This document shows, one piece after another, positions 55,054-63,536 of a DNA stretch of 64,000 nt. A program made the translations under genes and the position numbers. Origin of the DNA: Streptomyces lateritius (lineage in GTDB: Bacteria > Actinomycetota > Actinomycetes > Streptomycetales > Streptomycetaceae). The stretch covers positions 62,001 through 126,000 of the forward strand of contig NZ_BMTO01000017.1 in assembly GCF_014649715.1 (NCBI RefSeq), given 5' to 3'. The notes under the pieces are model-generated. The model was not told where the DNA came from and made no database searches. It was given only the letters and a program-made list of their open reading frames with translations. Each line of letters begins with the position of its first letter. Position 1 is the first letter of the stretch.

Positions 55054-57987
55054 CAGAGCGCGTCGGAACAGACGGCACAGCCGGAACACGCATACCCCGA
55101 CCACTGGGAAGCGGACGTGGTCCTCCGTGACGGCGGTACCGCGCGCATCAGGCCCATCACCGCCGATGACGCCGACCGACTGGTCAGCTTCTACGAGCAG
55201 GTCTCGGACGAGTCGAAGTACTACCGTTTCTTCGCCCCCTACCCGCGTCTCTCCGCCAAGGACGTCCACCGCTTCACCCATCACGACTTCGTGGACAGGG
55301 TGGGGCTCGCGGCGACCATCGGCGGGGAGTTCATCGCGACCGTGCGGTACGACCGCATCAACGCCCAGGGCCTGCCCGCCTCGGCGCCGGCCGACGAGGC
55401 CGAGGTGGCCTTCCTGGTCCAGGACGCCCACCAGGGGCGGGGGGTGGCCTCCGCGCTCCTCGAACACATCGCGGCGGTGGCGCGGGAGCGGGACATCAGA
55501 CGGTTCGCGGCGGAGGTGCTGCCCGCCAACACGAAAATGATCAAGGTATTCACGGACGCCGGGTACACCCAGAAGCGCAGCTTCGAGGACGGCTCCGTAC
55601 GGCTCCACCTCGACCTGGAGCCGACGGACCGCTCACTCGCCGTCCAGCGGGCGCGGGAACAGCGGGCCGAGGCGCGCTCCGTGCAGCGGCTCCTCGCGCC
55701 GCGCTCGGTCGCCGTGATCGGAGCCGGGCGGACCCCCGGCGGCGTCGGCAGGACGGTCCTGCGCAACCTCCTCGACGCCGGATACACCGGACGGACGTAC
55801 GCGGTGAACCGCGCCTTGGCGGAGGGGACGGCCTCGCTCGACGGGGTGCCCGCCTTCCGCTCGGTGGGGGCCATCGGCGAACCGGTGGACCTGGCGGTCG
55901 TGGCCGTGCCCGCCGAACGGGTGCCGGAGGCGGTCGCCGACTGCGGTGAACACGGGGTGCGGGGCCTGGTCGTCCTCTCCGCCGGCTACGCGGAGAGCGG
56001 GGCGGAGGGCAGGGAACGGCAGCGCGAACTGGTGCGGCAGGCCCGTTCGTACGGGATGCGGATCATCGGCCCGAACGCCTTCGGGATCATCAACACCACG
56101 TCCGGCGTCCGGCTGAACGCCTCGCTCGCCCCGCAGATGCCGACGGCCGGACGGATCGGGCTCTTCACCCAGTCCGGCGCGATCGGCATCGCGCTCCTCG
56201 CCGGGCTGCACCGCAGGGGCGCCGGTCTCTCCTCCTTCATCTCGGCCGGCAACCGGGCGGACGTCTCCGGGAACGACCTGCTGCAGCACTGGTACGACGA
56301 CCCCGAGACGGACGTCGTACTGCTGTACCTGGAGTCGATAGGCAACCCCCGCAAGTTCACCCGGCTGGCCCGGCGCACGGCCGCGGTCAAGCCGGTCGTG
56401 GTCGTCAAGGGGGCGCGGCACAGCGGGAGCGCGCCACCCGGACACCGGGTCCCGGTCACCCGGATCCCGCACGCCACCGTCTCCGCGCTGCTCCGGCAGG
56501 CCGGGGTCATCCGCGTCGACACGGTCACCGAACTGGTCGACGCGGGCCTGCTCCTCGCCGGCCAGCCGCTGCCGGCCGGGCCGAGGATCGCGATCCTCGG
56601 CAACTCCGAGTCGCTCGGGCTGCTGACGTACGACGCCTGTCTCACGGAGGGGCTGCGGCCGCTCCGGCCGCTCGACCTGACGACGGGGGCGAGCCCGGCG
56701 GACTTCCGGGCCGCGCTGGCGGCGGCGCTCGTGGACGACGCCTGCGACGCGGTCGTCGTGACGGCGATCCCCTGGGTGGGGGAGAACGGCGCCGTCGAAT
56801 CCGGCGACGGCGAGGCCCTCGCGGCCTTCCTCCGCGAAGCGGTCGCCTCCACCCCGCCCCCGGCGAAGCCGGTGGTCGTGGTCCACGTCGAGATGGGTGG
56901 CCTCGCGGAGGCCCTCTCCGCGGCCACCAGCACCCGCCCGACGCCGCCGCCGGCGCCGCCCGCCCCCGCCCGGCCGGGCCTCGGCGCGCCCGGGCCGACG
57001 AGCGGGCCCGCTCCGGCCAGTACTCCCGCGGAGCCCTCCGACCAGGCCGGGGCCCCCGGGGGCGCCCGCGGCGAGTCGGAGCTCGGGCGCTCCGAGGCGG
57101 CGCCGGGCGCCGGCGGGGGCAACATTCCGGCCTATCCCGCCGCCGAGCGGGCCGTGCGGGCGCTTGCCGAGGCCGTGCGGTACGGGCAGTGGCGGCGGCA
57201 GGCGGCGGAGCCCGGGCGGGTGCCGGAGTACGACGACATCGACGAGGGCGGGGCCGCCGACCAGATCGAGCGGTCGCTCGGCGAGGACGTGGACGCCCGG
57301 GGCGTCACCCTCGGCGCCGACGCGGCCGGCGAACTCCTCGCCCGGTACGGGATCACCGTGCTGCCCACCCTCCCCGCCCCGTCACCCGACAGCGCCGTCA
57401 CGGCCGCCGCCCGCCTCGGCTACCCCGTCGCCCTGAAGACGACCGCGCCCCACCTGCGCCACCGGCCCGACCTCGGAGGAGTACGGCTCGACCTGGCCAC
57501 GGAGGAACAACTCCGCACCGCCTACGCCGAACTGACCGACACGCTCGGCAAGCCCGAGGAGCTCCAGCCGGTCGTCCAGGCCATGGTGCCGCGCGGCGTC
57601 GACACCGTCGTCCGCTCGGCCATCGATCCGGCCGTCGGGGCCGTGCTCTCCTTCGGCCTCGCCGGAGCCGCCTCCGAACTGCTCGGCGACATGTCCCACC
57701 GGCTGGTCCCGGCCACCGACCGGGACGCCGCCGAGCTCGTACGGTCCATCCGCACCGCCCCCCTCCTCTTCGGCTGGCGCGGCTCGGCGCCCGTCGACAC
57801 ACCGGCCCTGGAGGAACTGCTGCTGCGGGTCTCCCGGCTCGTCGACGACCATCCGGAGGTCGTCGCCATCACCCTGGAACCCGTCGTCGTCGCGCCCCAG
57901 GGCCTCTCCGTCCTCGGCGCCACCGTCCGTCTCGCGCCGCCGCCGCCCCGCACGGACCTCGGCCCACGCCGGCTGCCGAGCTACTGA
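55051..57987 (+). CDS. GNAT / acyl-CoA-synthetase-like protein lysine acetyltransferase (Pat-type)
   Basis: Encodes 978 aa. Order: GNAT domain first (about 20-185; RGVASALLEHI is the acetyl-CoA loop), then a CoA-binding domain (SVAVIGAGRTPGGVGR at about 225), a succinyl-CoA-ligase-like part (GLFTQSGAIGIALL), a Pro/Ala linker (about 630-700) and an ATP-grasp domain (VALKTTAPHLRHRPDLGGVRLDL). In true ADP-forming acetyl-CoA synthetases the phosphohistidine region reads SHTGALAG; here GHRVPVTRIPH occupies that site, so the synthetase half is probably a sensor only. Such enzymes acetylate and inactivate acyl-CoA synthetases. An N-terminal GNAT is the layout known from Streptomyces. Confidence 0.88.
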   Translation: MQSASEQTAQPEHAYPDHWEADVVLRDGGTARIRPITADDADRLVSFYEQVSDESKYYRFFAPYPRLSAKDVHRFTHHDFVDRVGLAATIGGEFIATVRYDRINAQGLPASAPADEAEVAFLVQDAHQGRGVASALLEHIAAVARERDIRRFAAEVLPANTKMIKVFTDAGYTQKRSFEDGSVRLHLDLEPTDRSLAVQRAREQRAEARSVQRLLAPRSVAVIGAGRTPGGVGRTVLRNLLDAGYTGRTYAVNRALAEGTASLDGVPAFRSVGAIGEPVDLAVVAVPAERVPEAVADCGEHGVRGLVVLSAGYAESGAEGRERQRELVRQARSYGMRIIGPNAFGIINTTSGVRLNASLAPQMPTAGRIGLFTQSGAIGIALLAGLHRRGAGLSSFISAGNRADVSGNDLLQHWYDDPETDVVLLYLESIGNPRKFTRLARRTAAVKPVVVVKGARHSGSAPPGHRVPVTRIPHATVSALLRQAGVIRVDTVTELVDAGLLLAGQPLPAGPRIAILGNSESLGLLTYDACLTEGLRPLRPLDLTTGASPADFRAALAAALVDDACDAVVVTAIPWVGENGAVESGDGEALAAFLREAVASTPPPAKPVVVVHVEMGGLAEALSAATSTRPTPPPAPPAPARPGLGAPGPTSGPAPASTPAEPSDQAGAPGGARGESELGRSEAAPGAGGGNIPAYPAAERAVRALAEAVRYGQWRRQAAEPGRVPEYDDIDEGGAADQIERSLGEDVDARGVTLGADAAGELLARYGITVLPTLPAPSPDSAVTAAARLGYPVALKTTAPHLRHRPDLGGVRLDLATEEQLRTAYAELTDTLGKPEELQPVVQAMVPRGVDTVVRSAIDPAVGAVLSFGLAGAASELLGDMSHRLVPATDRDAAELVRSIRTAPLLFGWRGSAPVDTPALEELLLRVSRLVDDHPEVVAITLEPVVVAPQGLSVLGATVRLAPPPPRTDLGPRRLPSY

Positions 57988-58029
57988 CGCCCCCCGACCA
58001 AGCGGCCAGGAGCGCCCCCTCCGACGGAT

Positions 58030-58045
58030 TAGGATGGAGTCCATG
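58030..58045 (+). promoter_or_regulatory. Putative -10 for a leaderless mRNA (DUF5998 gene)
   Basis: TAGGAT at 58030-58035 ends 7 bases before ATG 58043. The upstream in-frame ATG 58034 overlaps the hexamer and is therefore rejected as start. Confidence 0.5.
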
Positions 58046-58627
58046 GCGAAGACCGGTACGACGACCCAGGGGCTGCGCGCGGCGATCGAGCGCAGCGGCT
58101 ACTACCCGGCCCTCGTGGCCGAGGCGGTGGAGGCCGCCGTCGGTGGCGAGGCGATCGCGTCGTACCTCGTGCACCAGGAGACCACGTTCGACTCCAACGA
58201 GGTCCGCCGTCACGTCACGGTCCTGGTCCTGACGGCCAACCGCTTCATCGTCAGCCACACCGACGAGCAGGCCGCCGACACCAGCTCCCCGACGCCCTAC
58301 GCCACGACCTCCACGGAGTCGGTCAAGCTCGACCGGATCTCCTCGGTCGTCGTCAGCCGCGTCGTCGCCAACCCGGAGTCCTACACGCCCGGCACCCTGC
58401 CCCGCGAGGTCGTCCTCACCATCGGCTGGGGCGCCGTCTCGCGCATCGACCTGGAGCCCGCCGCCTGCGGCGACCCGAACTGCGACGCCGACCACGGCTA
58501 CACCGGCAACGCCACCGCCGACGACCTCAGCCTGCGCGTCAGCGACGCCGGCGACGGCCCGGACACGGTCCGGCAGACCCTGGCGTTCGCGCAGTCGCTC
58601 TCCGAAGCCACCGCGGCGACCCGCTGA
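58043..58627 (+). CDS. DUF5998 protein
   Basis: Encodes 194 aa from ATG 58043. Soluble alpha/beta protein with GLRAAIERSGYYPALVAEAVEAAV at its start, a beta-rich core (VTVLVLTANRFIVSHTDE, ISSVVVSRVVANPESY) and a CGDPNCDADHGYTG loop that could bind a metal. I recall this as an actinobacterial family of unknown function found beside the following phosphodiesterase gene. The stop overlaps that gene's ATG (TGATG), indicating translational coupling. Confidence 0.75.
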   Translation: MAKTGTTTQGLRAAIERSGYYPALVAEAVEAAVGGEAIASYLVHQETTFDSNEVRRHVTVLVLTANRFIVSHTDEQAADTSSPTPYATTSTESVKLDRISSVVVSRVVANPESYTPGTLPREVVLTIGWGAVSRIDLEPAACGDPNCDADHGYTGNATADDLSLRVSDAGDGPDTVRQTLAFAQSLSEATAATR

Positions 58628-59829
58628 TGGTCCAGCCCACCACCGTCACCGGCTGGCCCGACGAACCGCTTCCGCTCGCCCTCGACACCGCGCCCGTCCC
58701 CGAGTACGGCTCCGGCTCCCTGGCCGACCTCCTGCCGACGCTCGTCGCCGGCCAGGGCGCGGCCGGATGCGACGCCCGGATCGCCGAGCTCACCCCCGCC
58801 GACCGGAACTGCGTCTTCCTGATCGACGGCCTGGGCTGGGAGCAGATCAAGGCCCACCCGGACGAGGCGCCGTACCTCACCTCGCTCCTCGCCTCCTCGC
58901 GGGGCGGCACGGGCCGGCCGATCACCGCCGGATTCCCCGCCACCACCGCGACCTCGCTCGCCTCGGTCGGCACGGGCCGGGTCCCCGGCGCGCACGGCCT
59001 GCCCGGCTACACCGTCCGCAACCCGGAGACCGGCGAGCTGATGAACCAGCTCCGCTGGAAGCCGTGGACGCCGCCCCAGGTCTGGCAGCCGTACCCCACC
59101 GTCTTCCAGCTCGCGCACGAGGCCGGGATTCATACCTCCCAGGTGTCCTCGCCGATCTTCCAGGACACCCCGCTCACCAAGATCGCCCTGAGCGGCGGAA
59201 CGTTTCACGGCCGGCTCTCCGGCGAGGAACGCATGGACTTCTCCGCCGAGCAGCTCGCCGCCGGCGACCGGTCGCTGGTCTACACGTACTACAGCGAGCT
59301 CGACGGCGCGGGCCACCGCTTCGGCATCGACTCCGACGCCTGGCGCGGCCAGCTGATGTTCGTCGACCGGCTCGTCCAGCGCCTCGCCGAGCAACTGCCG
59401 CCCCGCTCCGCCCTGTACGTCACCGCCGACCACGGCATGGTGGACATCCCCTTCGACGAGCAGTCCCGGATCGACTTCGACGAGGACTGGGAGCTCCGCG
59501 CCGGGGTCGCGCTCCTCGGCGGCGAGGGCCGCGCCCGTCATGTCTACGCCGTGCCGGGCGCCGAGACCGACGTCCTGACGTGCTGGCGCGAGGTGCTCGG
59601 CGAGCAGTTCTGGGTGGCCAGCCGCGACGAGGCGCTCGCCCTCGGCTGGTTCGGTGACGAGGTCGACGAGCGGGTGTACGGCAGGATCGGTGACGTCGTC
59701 GCGGCGGCCCACGACGACGTCGTCATCACCGCGTCGGTCAACGAGCCGCACGAGTCGGCGATGGTCGGCATGCACGGCTCGATGACCCCCGCGGAGCAGT
59801 TTGTCCCGCTCCTCGAAGTCCGTTCCTGA
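58627..59829 (+). CDS. Alkaline phosphatase/nucleotide pyrophosphatase superfamily enzyme
   Basis: Encodes 400 aa; ATG 58627 overlaps the upstream stop. Metal and nucleophile sites: FLIDGLGWEQ (metal Asp), GFPATTATSLASVGTG with the nucleophilic threonine, YYSELDGAGHRFG (Asp and His ligands), VTADHGMVDI (Asp-His pair) and the C-terminal GMHGSMTPAE with the last His. This matches type I phosphodiesterase/nucleotide pyrophosphatases. No signal peptide, so an intracellular substrate is likely, but it is not known. Confidence 0.9.
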   Translation: MVQPTTVTGWPDEPLPLALDTAPVPEYGSGSLADLLPTLVAGQGAAGCDARIAELTPADRNCVFLIDGLGWEQIKAHPDEAPYLTSLLASSRGGTGRPITAGFPATTATSLASVGTGRVPGAHGLPGYTVRNPETGELMNQLRWKPWTPPQVWQPYPTVFQLAHEAGIHTSQVSSPIFQDTPLTKIALSGGTFHGRLSGEERMDFSAEQLAAGDRSLVYTYYSELDGAGHRFGIDSDAWRGQLMFVDRLVQRLAEQLPPRSALYVTADHGMVDIPFDEQSRIDFDEDWELRAGVALLGGEGRARHVYAVPGAETDVLTCWREVLGEQFWVASRDEALALGWFGDEVDERVYGRIGDVVAAAHDDVVITASVNEPHESAMVGMHGSMTPAEQFVPLLEVRS

Positions 59830-59926
59830 CCGTCCGACCGTCCGCTCGTCCTGGCCGATCGCTCGTTCTGATCTTCCGCGCGCTCCTCGACCTCTGCCTT
59901 CCGACCTGAAAGGTCCGCGACCTCCC

Positions 59927-60574
59927 ATGCCCGAGCTGGTGTTCTTCTCCGGAACGATGGACTGCGGAAAGAGCACCCTCGCTCTTCAGATCGAGCACAA
60001 CCGGTCCGCCCGCGGGCTGCAGGGCATGATCTTCACGCGGGACGACCGTGCGGGGGTGGGCAAGCTGTCCTCCCGCCTCGGCCTGGTCACGGACGCCGTG
60101 GAGGCGGCGGAGGGCTTCGACTTCTACGCGTACCTCGTCGGGCACCTGTCGAAGGGCGGCCGCTGCGACTACGTCATCGCGGACGAGGCACAGTTCCTCT
60201 CGCCCGAGCAGATCGACCAGCTCGCCCGGGTCGTCGACGACCTCGAGCTCGACGTCTTCGCCTTCGGGATCACGACGGACTTCCGCTCCAAGCTCTTCCC
60301 CGGCTCCCAGCGGCTCGTGGAACTCGCCGACCGAGTCGAGGTCCTCCAGGTCGAGGCGCTGTGCTGGTGCGGAGCCCGTGCGACCCACAACGCGCGCACC
60401 GTCGGCGGAGAGATGGTCGTCGAGGGCGCGCAGGTCGTGGTCGGCGACGTGGACGCGGGCGACGAGATCGGCTACGAAGTGCTCTGCCGCCGCCACCACC
60501 GACGCCGTATGACGGCCGCCACCGCCCGCGCGGCGGCTCTCTCTCCCGACGTACTCCCGGTCACCCCGATGTGA
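59927..60574 (+). CDS. tdk: Thymidine kinase
   Basis: Encodes 215 aa from ATG 59927; GAAAGG is 12 bases upstream. P-loop SGTMDCGKST at residues 8-17, DEAQFL near 86, and ITTDFRSKLFPGSQRL, the lasso region typical of type II thymidine kinases. Zinc ligands are in ALCWCGARATHNAR and VLCRRHHRR. It phosphorylates thymidine and deoxyuridine for salvage. The gene follows the phosphodiesterase by 97 bases and is probably independently started. Confidence 0.94.
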   Translation: MPELVFFSGTMDCGKSTLALQIEHNRSARGLQGMIFTRDDRAGVGKLSSRLGLVTDAVEAAEGFDFYAYLVGHLSKGGRCDYVIADEAQFLSPEQIDQLARVVDDLELDVFAFGITTDFRSKLFPGSQRLVELADRVEVLQVEALCWCGARATHNARTVGGEMVVEGAQVVVGDVDAGDEIGYEVLCRRHHRRRMTAATARAAALSPDVLPVTPM

Positions 60575-60731
60575 CCTGGTGTTCAGGCGCCTCGTGTTCA
60601 CCTCGGCGGAACCCGGGGACCTCCTGCTGATCGGATGCGAGTCGCCCGGCTGGGCTGTCATTGCCGTCGGCCCGTGACGTGACCACCGGGCCTCCGCGCA
60701 TCCGCGCGCCGCGCGACACCCCGGAGGACGT

Positions 60732-63422
60732 GTGCCCCCTGCTGCCGAGACCGTGCCCGACCGGGGCGAAGGCGCGCGGACCGCGAAGCCCGACGAACAC
60801 GACGACCCGAAGCCCGACGAACACGACGACGCGAACCCCGAAGGCGCAGGAGCGGACCGGCCGGACCGGGCGGGCCGGGAGCTCGCGCGGCTCCGGCACA
60901 GCGCGCGACTGCGCGCCGCCTCCGGGGCAGCCTTCCTGAGCTGCCTCGTGCTCTGCCTCGGCGGGGCGCTGGCCGGCAGTCATCCCTTCGGGCCCACCAC
61001 CCGCAACATCGTCGACCTCGGCCAGCAGTACCTCCCCTTCCACGCCTACTGGCGCAGCCTGCTGCTCGGCGACGCCGACGGCGATCTGTTCCTCAACTGG
61101 AGCTCGGGCTTCGGCTCGAACTTCCTGGGCGACTACGGCACGTACCTGAGCAGCCCGTTCGACCTGATGGTCGTGCTCTTCCCGGCCGACCGGATCGAAC
61201 TCGCCCTCTACGTCATCACCGCCGCCAAGATCACCGCCGCGGGCGGCGCGATGGCCGCCCTGCTCCTGACCCTGCGCCGCGGCCCCTGGCCGGTGGCCGC
61301 CGTCCTGGGAGCGGCGTACGCGCTGTGCGGCTGGACCCTTAACTACGGCGCCACCGTGCCGATGTGGCTCGACGGTCTGCTGGCCTTCCCGCTGCTGTGT
61401 CTGGTCGGCGAGTGGGCCAGGGCCGGGCGCCGCCCGGTGCTCGGCCCGCTGGTCGTGGCGGTGGCCTGGTACGCCAACTTCTACACGGCCTACATGGCGA
61501 CCGTCGGCGCGGCCGTCGTCCTCGTGGTCCGGCTGCTGACGGCCGACGACGCCGGGCGCCGGCGCCTGGCCGGACTGCTGCGCGCCGCCCGGGCGGTCCT
61601 CGTGGGCATCGGTCTCGCGGCGCCGCTCGTCGTGGTGATCTTCCTGGCCACCCGGGTCGCGGACCCCACCCCCGAGGTGGCGTTCACCGCCGTCGCCTGG
61701 ACGGAGGTCTTCGCCCGGCTGCTTCCGGCCACGGCGAGCGTGGCCAGCCCCGCCCTCTTCATCGGCACCCCCGCCCTCGCGCTCGCACTGACCCTGCCCT
61801 TCAACGGCGCGGTGGCCCCGCGCGTCCGCGCCGCCTGGACCGCCGCCGTCTGCCTGGTCGCGCTCTCGATGCAGTGGGAGCCCACCCATCTGCTCTGGCA
61901 CGCCGGGGCCTCGCCCAACGGCATTCCGTACCGTCAGACCTTCGTGCTCTGCGGCCTGTTGCTGATGGCGGCCTGGCTGTCCACCGCCCAGGGGCTGCCC
62001 CGGGCACCCGCTCTGCTCGCCGCCGGGGCCCTCCTCGCCGCGATGACGTACGCGGCCCGGGGCAGTGCCGTCGTCGACCGCTGGACCTACCCCGCCTTCG
62101 CGGCCGCGCTGACCCTCGCCGTGCTCGCCGCGGCGGCCGTGCTCCTCGCCCGCCGCTGCACCGGGCGTCTCGCGGTCGGCGCGCGGGCCCTGCCCGCCGC
62201 GGCCGTGACCCTCCTCGTCGTCGCCCAGGCCGGCGAGACCGCTGTCACGGCGGGCAGGATCGAGGAACAGCAGCTCGGCAAGGTCGCCTGGGCCCCGCGA
62301 CTCGGACCCTGGCACGAGGACATGGCGAGAGCCACCGCGCGCGAGGACGCCTGGCCGCGCCACCGGACGGACCCCGGCGAGGTGTCGGGCGGCAACGACG
62401 TCCTGCTGGTCGGCGGGCAGGGCGCCGACTACTACTCCAGCCTGACCTCGGACACGTACTCCCGTACGCTCTCCGCCCTCGGCTTCGGCTTCTACGCCAA
62501 GGGCCGCCACCCCGTCGGCCTCGACCACCCCGTCACCGACGCGCTCTTCTCGATCGGGACCCGGATGCGGTCCCGGCCCTCCGCGCCCGTACGGACCGAC
62601 GAGCCGCCCGAGGCCACGATCACCACCACCCGGTCCGCCGTGCCGCCGCTCGTCACCGTCCGCCCGGACCTACGGCTGCCCGCGAGCGGCGTCCGCTTCG
62701 GCGACTCCGCCTTCGCCAACCAGGAACTTCTGCTCGGCACCCAGGTGTACGCGACACCGGCCGGACTCCGCCGCACGGACGGCCCCGGGAGCGCCACCAC
62801 GCTGACGGCCTCCTGCCCCGCCGACGCCGGACTCTGGCTCTGGGCCCCGGGATTCAAGGGGACGGCGGCCCTGGCGGGCCGCCCGACCGTGGACTTCGCG
62901 GGCGGCCTGCCGTCGGTCCAGGGCCCCATGCGGTCGCTCGGCACCGTCCCGGCGTCCGGCTCCGTACGGATCGAGGTACGCGCCGCCGAGGGCACCCCGG
63001 CCCTTCCCAGGCAGCCGGTCGGCTGCCTGGTCCAGGAGAAGCTGGACACGGCGGTACGACGGCTGACGGCGACCGGCGCCACCGCCGTACGGACCACCGG
63101 CCACACCCTCACCGCCGAACTCCCGGCCGGAAGCACCGGAACCGCCGTCATCGCCGTCCCCCGGATCTCCGGCTGGAGCTGCGCCGCCGGTGACGCGCCG
63201 CACGCTCCCGCCCAGCGGCACCTCGGCCTCCTGGCCGTCCCCCTCGACGGCGAGACGACCACGGTCAGCTGCGCCTTCCGGCCCCCGGGACTGCGGCTCG
63301 GCGGCGCCGTCGGCGCCCTCGCGCTGCTCTGTCTGGCGGCGATCGGATTCCGGCACCGGTTTCTCCGCAGGACGACAAGAATTCATCCGCAGTGCACATC
63401 GGGCTCGTCCGACGGGAATTGA
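60732..63422 (+). CDS. YfhO-family polytopic membrane protein
   Basis: Encodes 896 aa from GTG 60732 with GGAGG 4 bases upstream. An acidic, repeat-bearing cytoplasmic tail (residues 1-60) precedes about 12-13 membrane segments; GQQYLPFHAYWRSLL, LNWSSGFGSNFLGDYGTYLSSPFDL and WYANFYTAYM are the hallmark first-loop motifs of YfhO proteins, which glycosylate teichoic or other wall polymers at the outer face using lipid-linked sugars. The C-terminal 300 residues form an extracytoplasmic beta-rich domain ending in one last helix. The following glycosyltransferase 2 gene fits a pathway role. Confidence 0.88.
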   Translation: MPPAAETVPDRGEGARTAKPDEHDDPKPDEHDDANPEGAGADRPDRAGRELARLRHSARLRAASGAAFLSCLVLCLGGALAGSHPFGPTTRNIVDLGQQYLPFHAYWRSLLLGDADGDLFLNWSSGFGSNFLGDYGTYLSSPFDLMVVLFPADRIELALYVITAAKITAAGGAMAALLLTLRRGPWPVAAVLGAAYALCGWTLNYGATVPMWLDGLLAFPLLCLVGEWARAGRRPVLGPLVVAVAWYANFYTAYMATVGAAVVLVVRLLTADDAGRRRLAGLLRAARAVLVGIGLAAPLVVVIFLATRVADPTPEVAFTAVAWTEVFARLLPATASVASPALFIGTPALALALTLPFNGAVAPRVRAAWTAAVCLVALSMQWEPTHLLWHAGASPNGIPYRQTFVLCGLLLMAAWLSTAQGLPRAPALLAAGALLAAMTYAARGSAVVDRWTYPAFAAALTLAVLAAAAVLLARRCTGRLAVGARALPAAAVTLLVVAQAGETAVTAGRIEEQQLGKVAWAPRLGPWHEDMARATAREDAWPRHRTDPGEVSGGNDVLLVGGQGADYYSSLTSDTYSRTLSALGFGFYAKGRHPVGLDHPVTDALFSIGTRMRSRPSAPVRTDEPPEATITTTRSAVPPLVTVRPDLRLPASGVRFGDSAFANQELLLGTQVYATPAGLRRTDGPGSATTLTASCPADAGLWLWAPGFKGTAALAGRPTVDFAGGLPSVQGPMRSLGTVPASGSVRIEVRAAEGTPALPRQPVGCLVQEKLDTAVRRLTATGATAVRTTGHTLTAELPAGSTGTAVIAVPRISGWSCAAGDAPHAPAQRHLGLLAVPLDGETTTVSCAFRPPGLRLGGAVGALALLCLAAIGFRHRFLRRTTRIHPQCTSGSSDGN
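60785..60832 (+). repeat. Two tandem 24-bp repeats in the YfhO gene
   Basis: Units start at 60785 and 60809 and share at least 22 identical bases, encoding PDEHDD-type acidic units in the N-terminal tail. Confidence 0.85.
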
Positions 63423-63465
63423 CGATCGATACGCTGCCCCCCTGACCGGCTTTCGTCCGTGTGAA

Positions 63466-63504
63466 CGCTCGGGCGCCACGATCGCTCATAGGCCCGAGCG
63501 ATCG
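63466..63504. promoter_or_regulatory. Two overlapping inverted repeats before the glycosyltransferase
   Basis: CGCTCGGGC (63466-63474) pairs with GCCCGAGCG (63492-63500), and CGATCGCTC (63479-63487) pairs with GAGCGATCG (63496-63504). Both use overlapping right arms, so only one hairpin can form at a time. It may be a weak terminator, an operator or an RNA switch. Confidence 0.4.
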
Positions 63505-63536
63505 ATTGATCGACTGTGTGAGTGTTGGGATTCCGT

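Noticed and set aside
60561-62528. 655-aa minus-strand frame over the YfhO gene
   Set aside because: Low-complexity Gly/Glu/Gln composition and antisense to a clear membrane protein.
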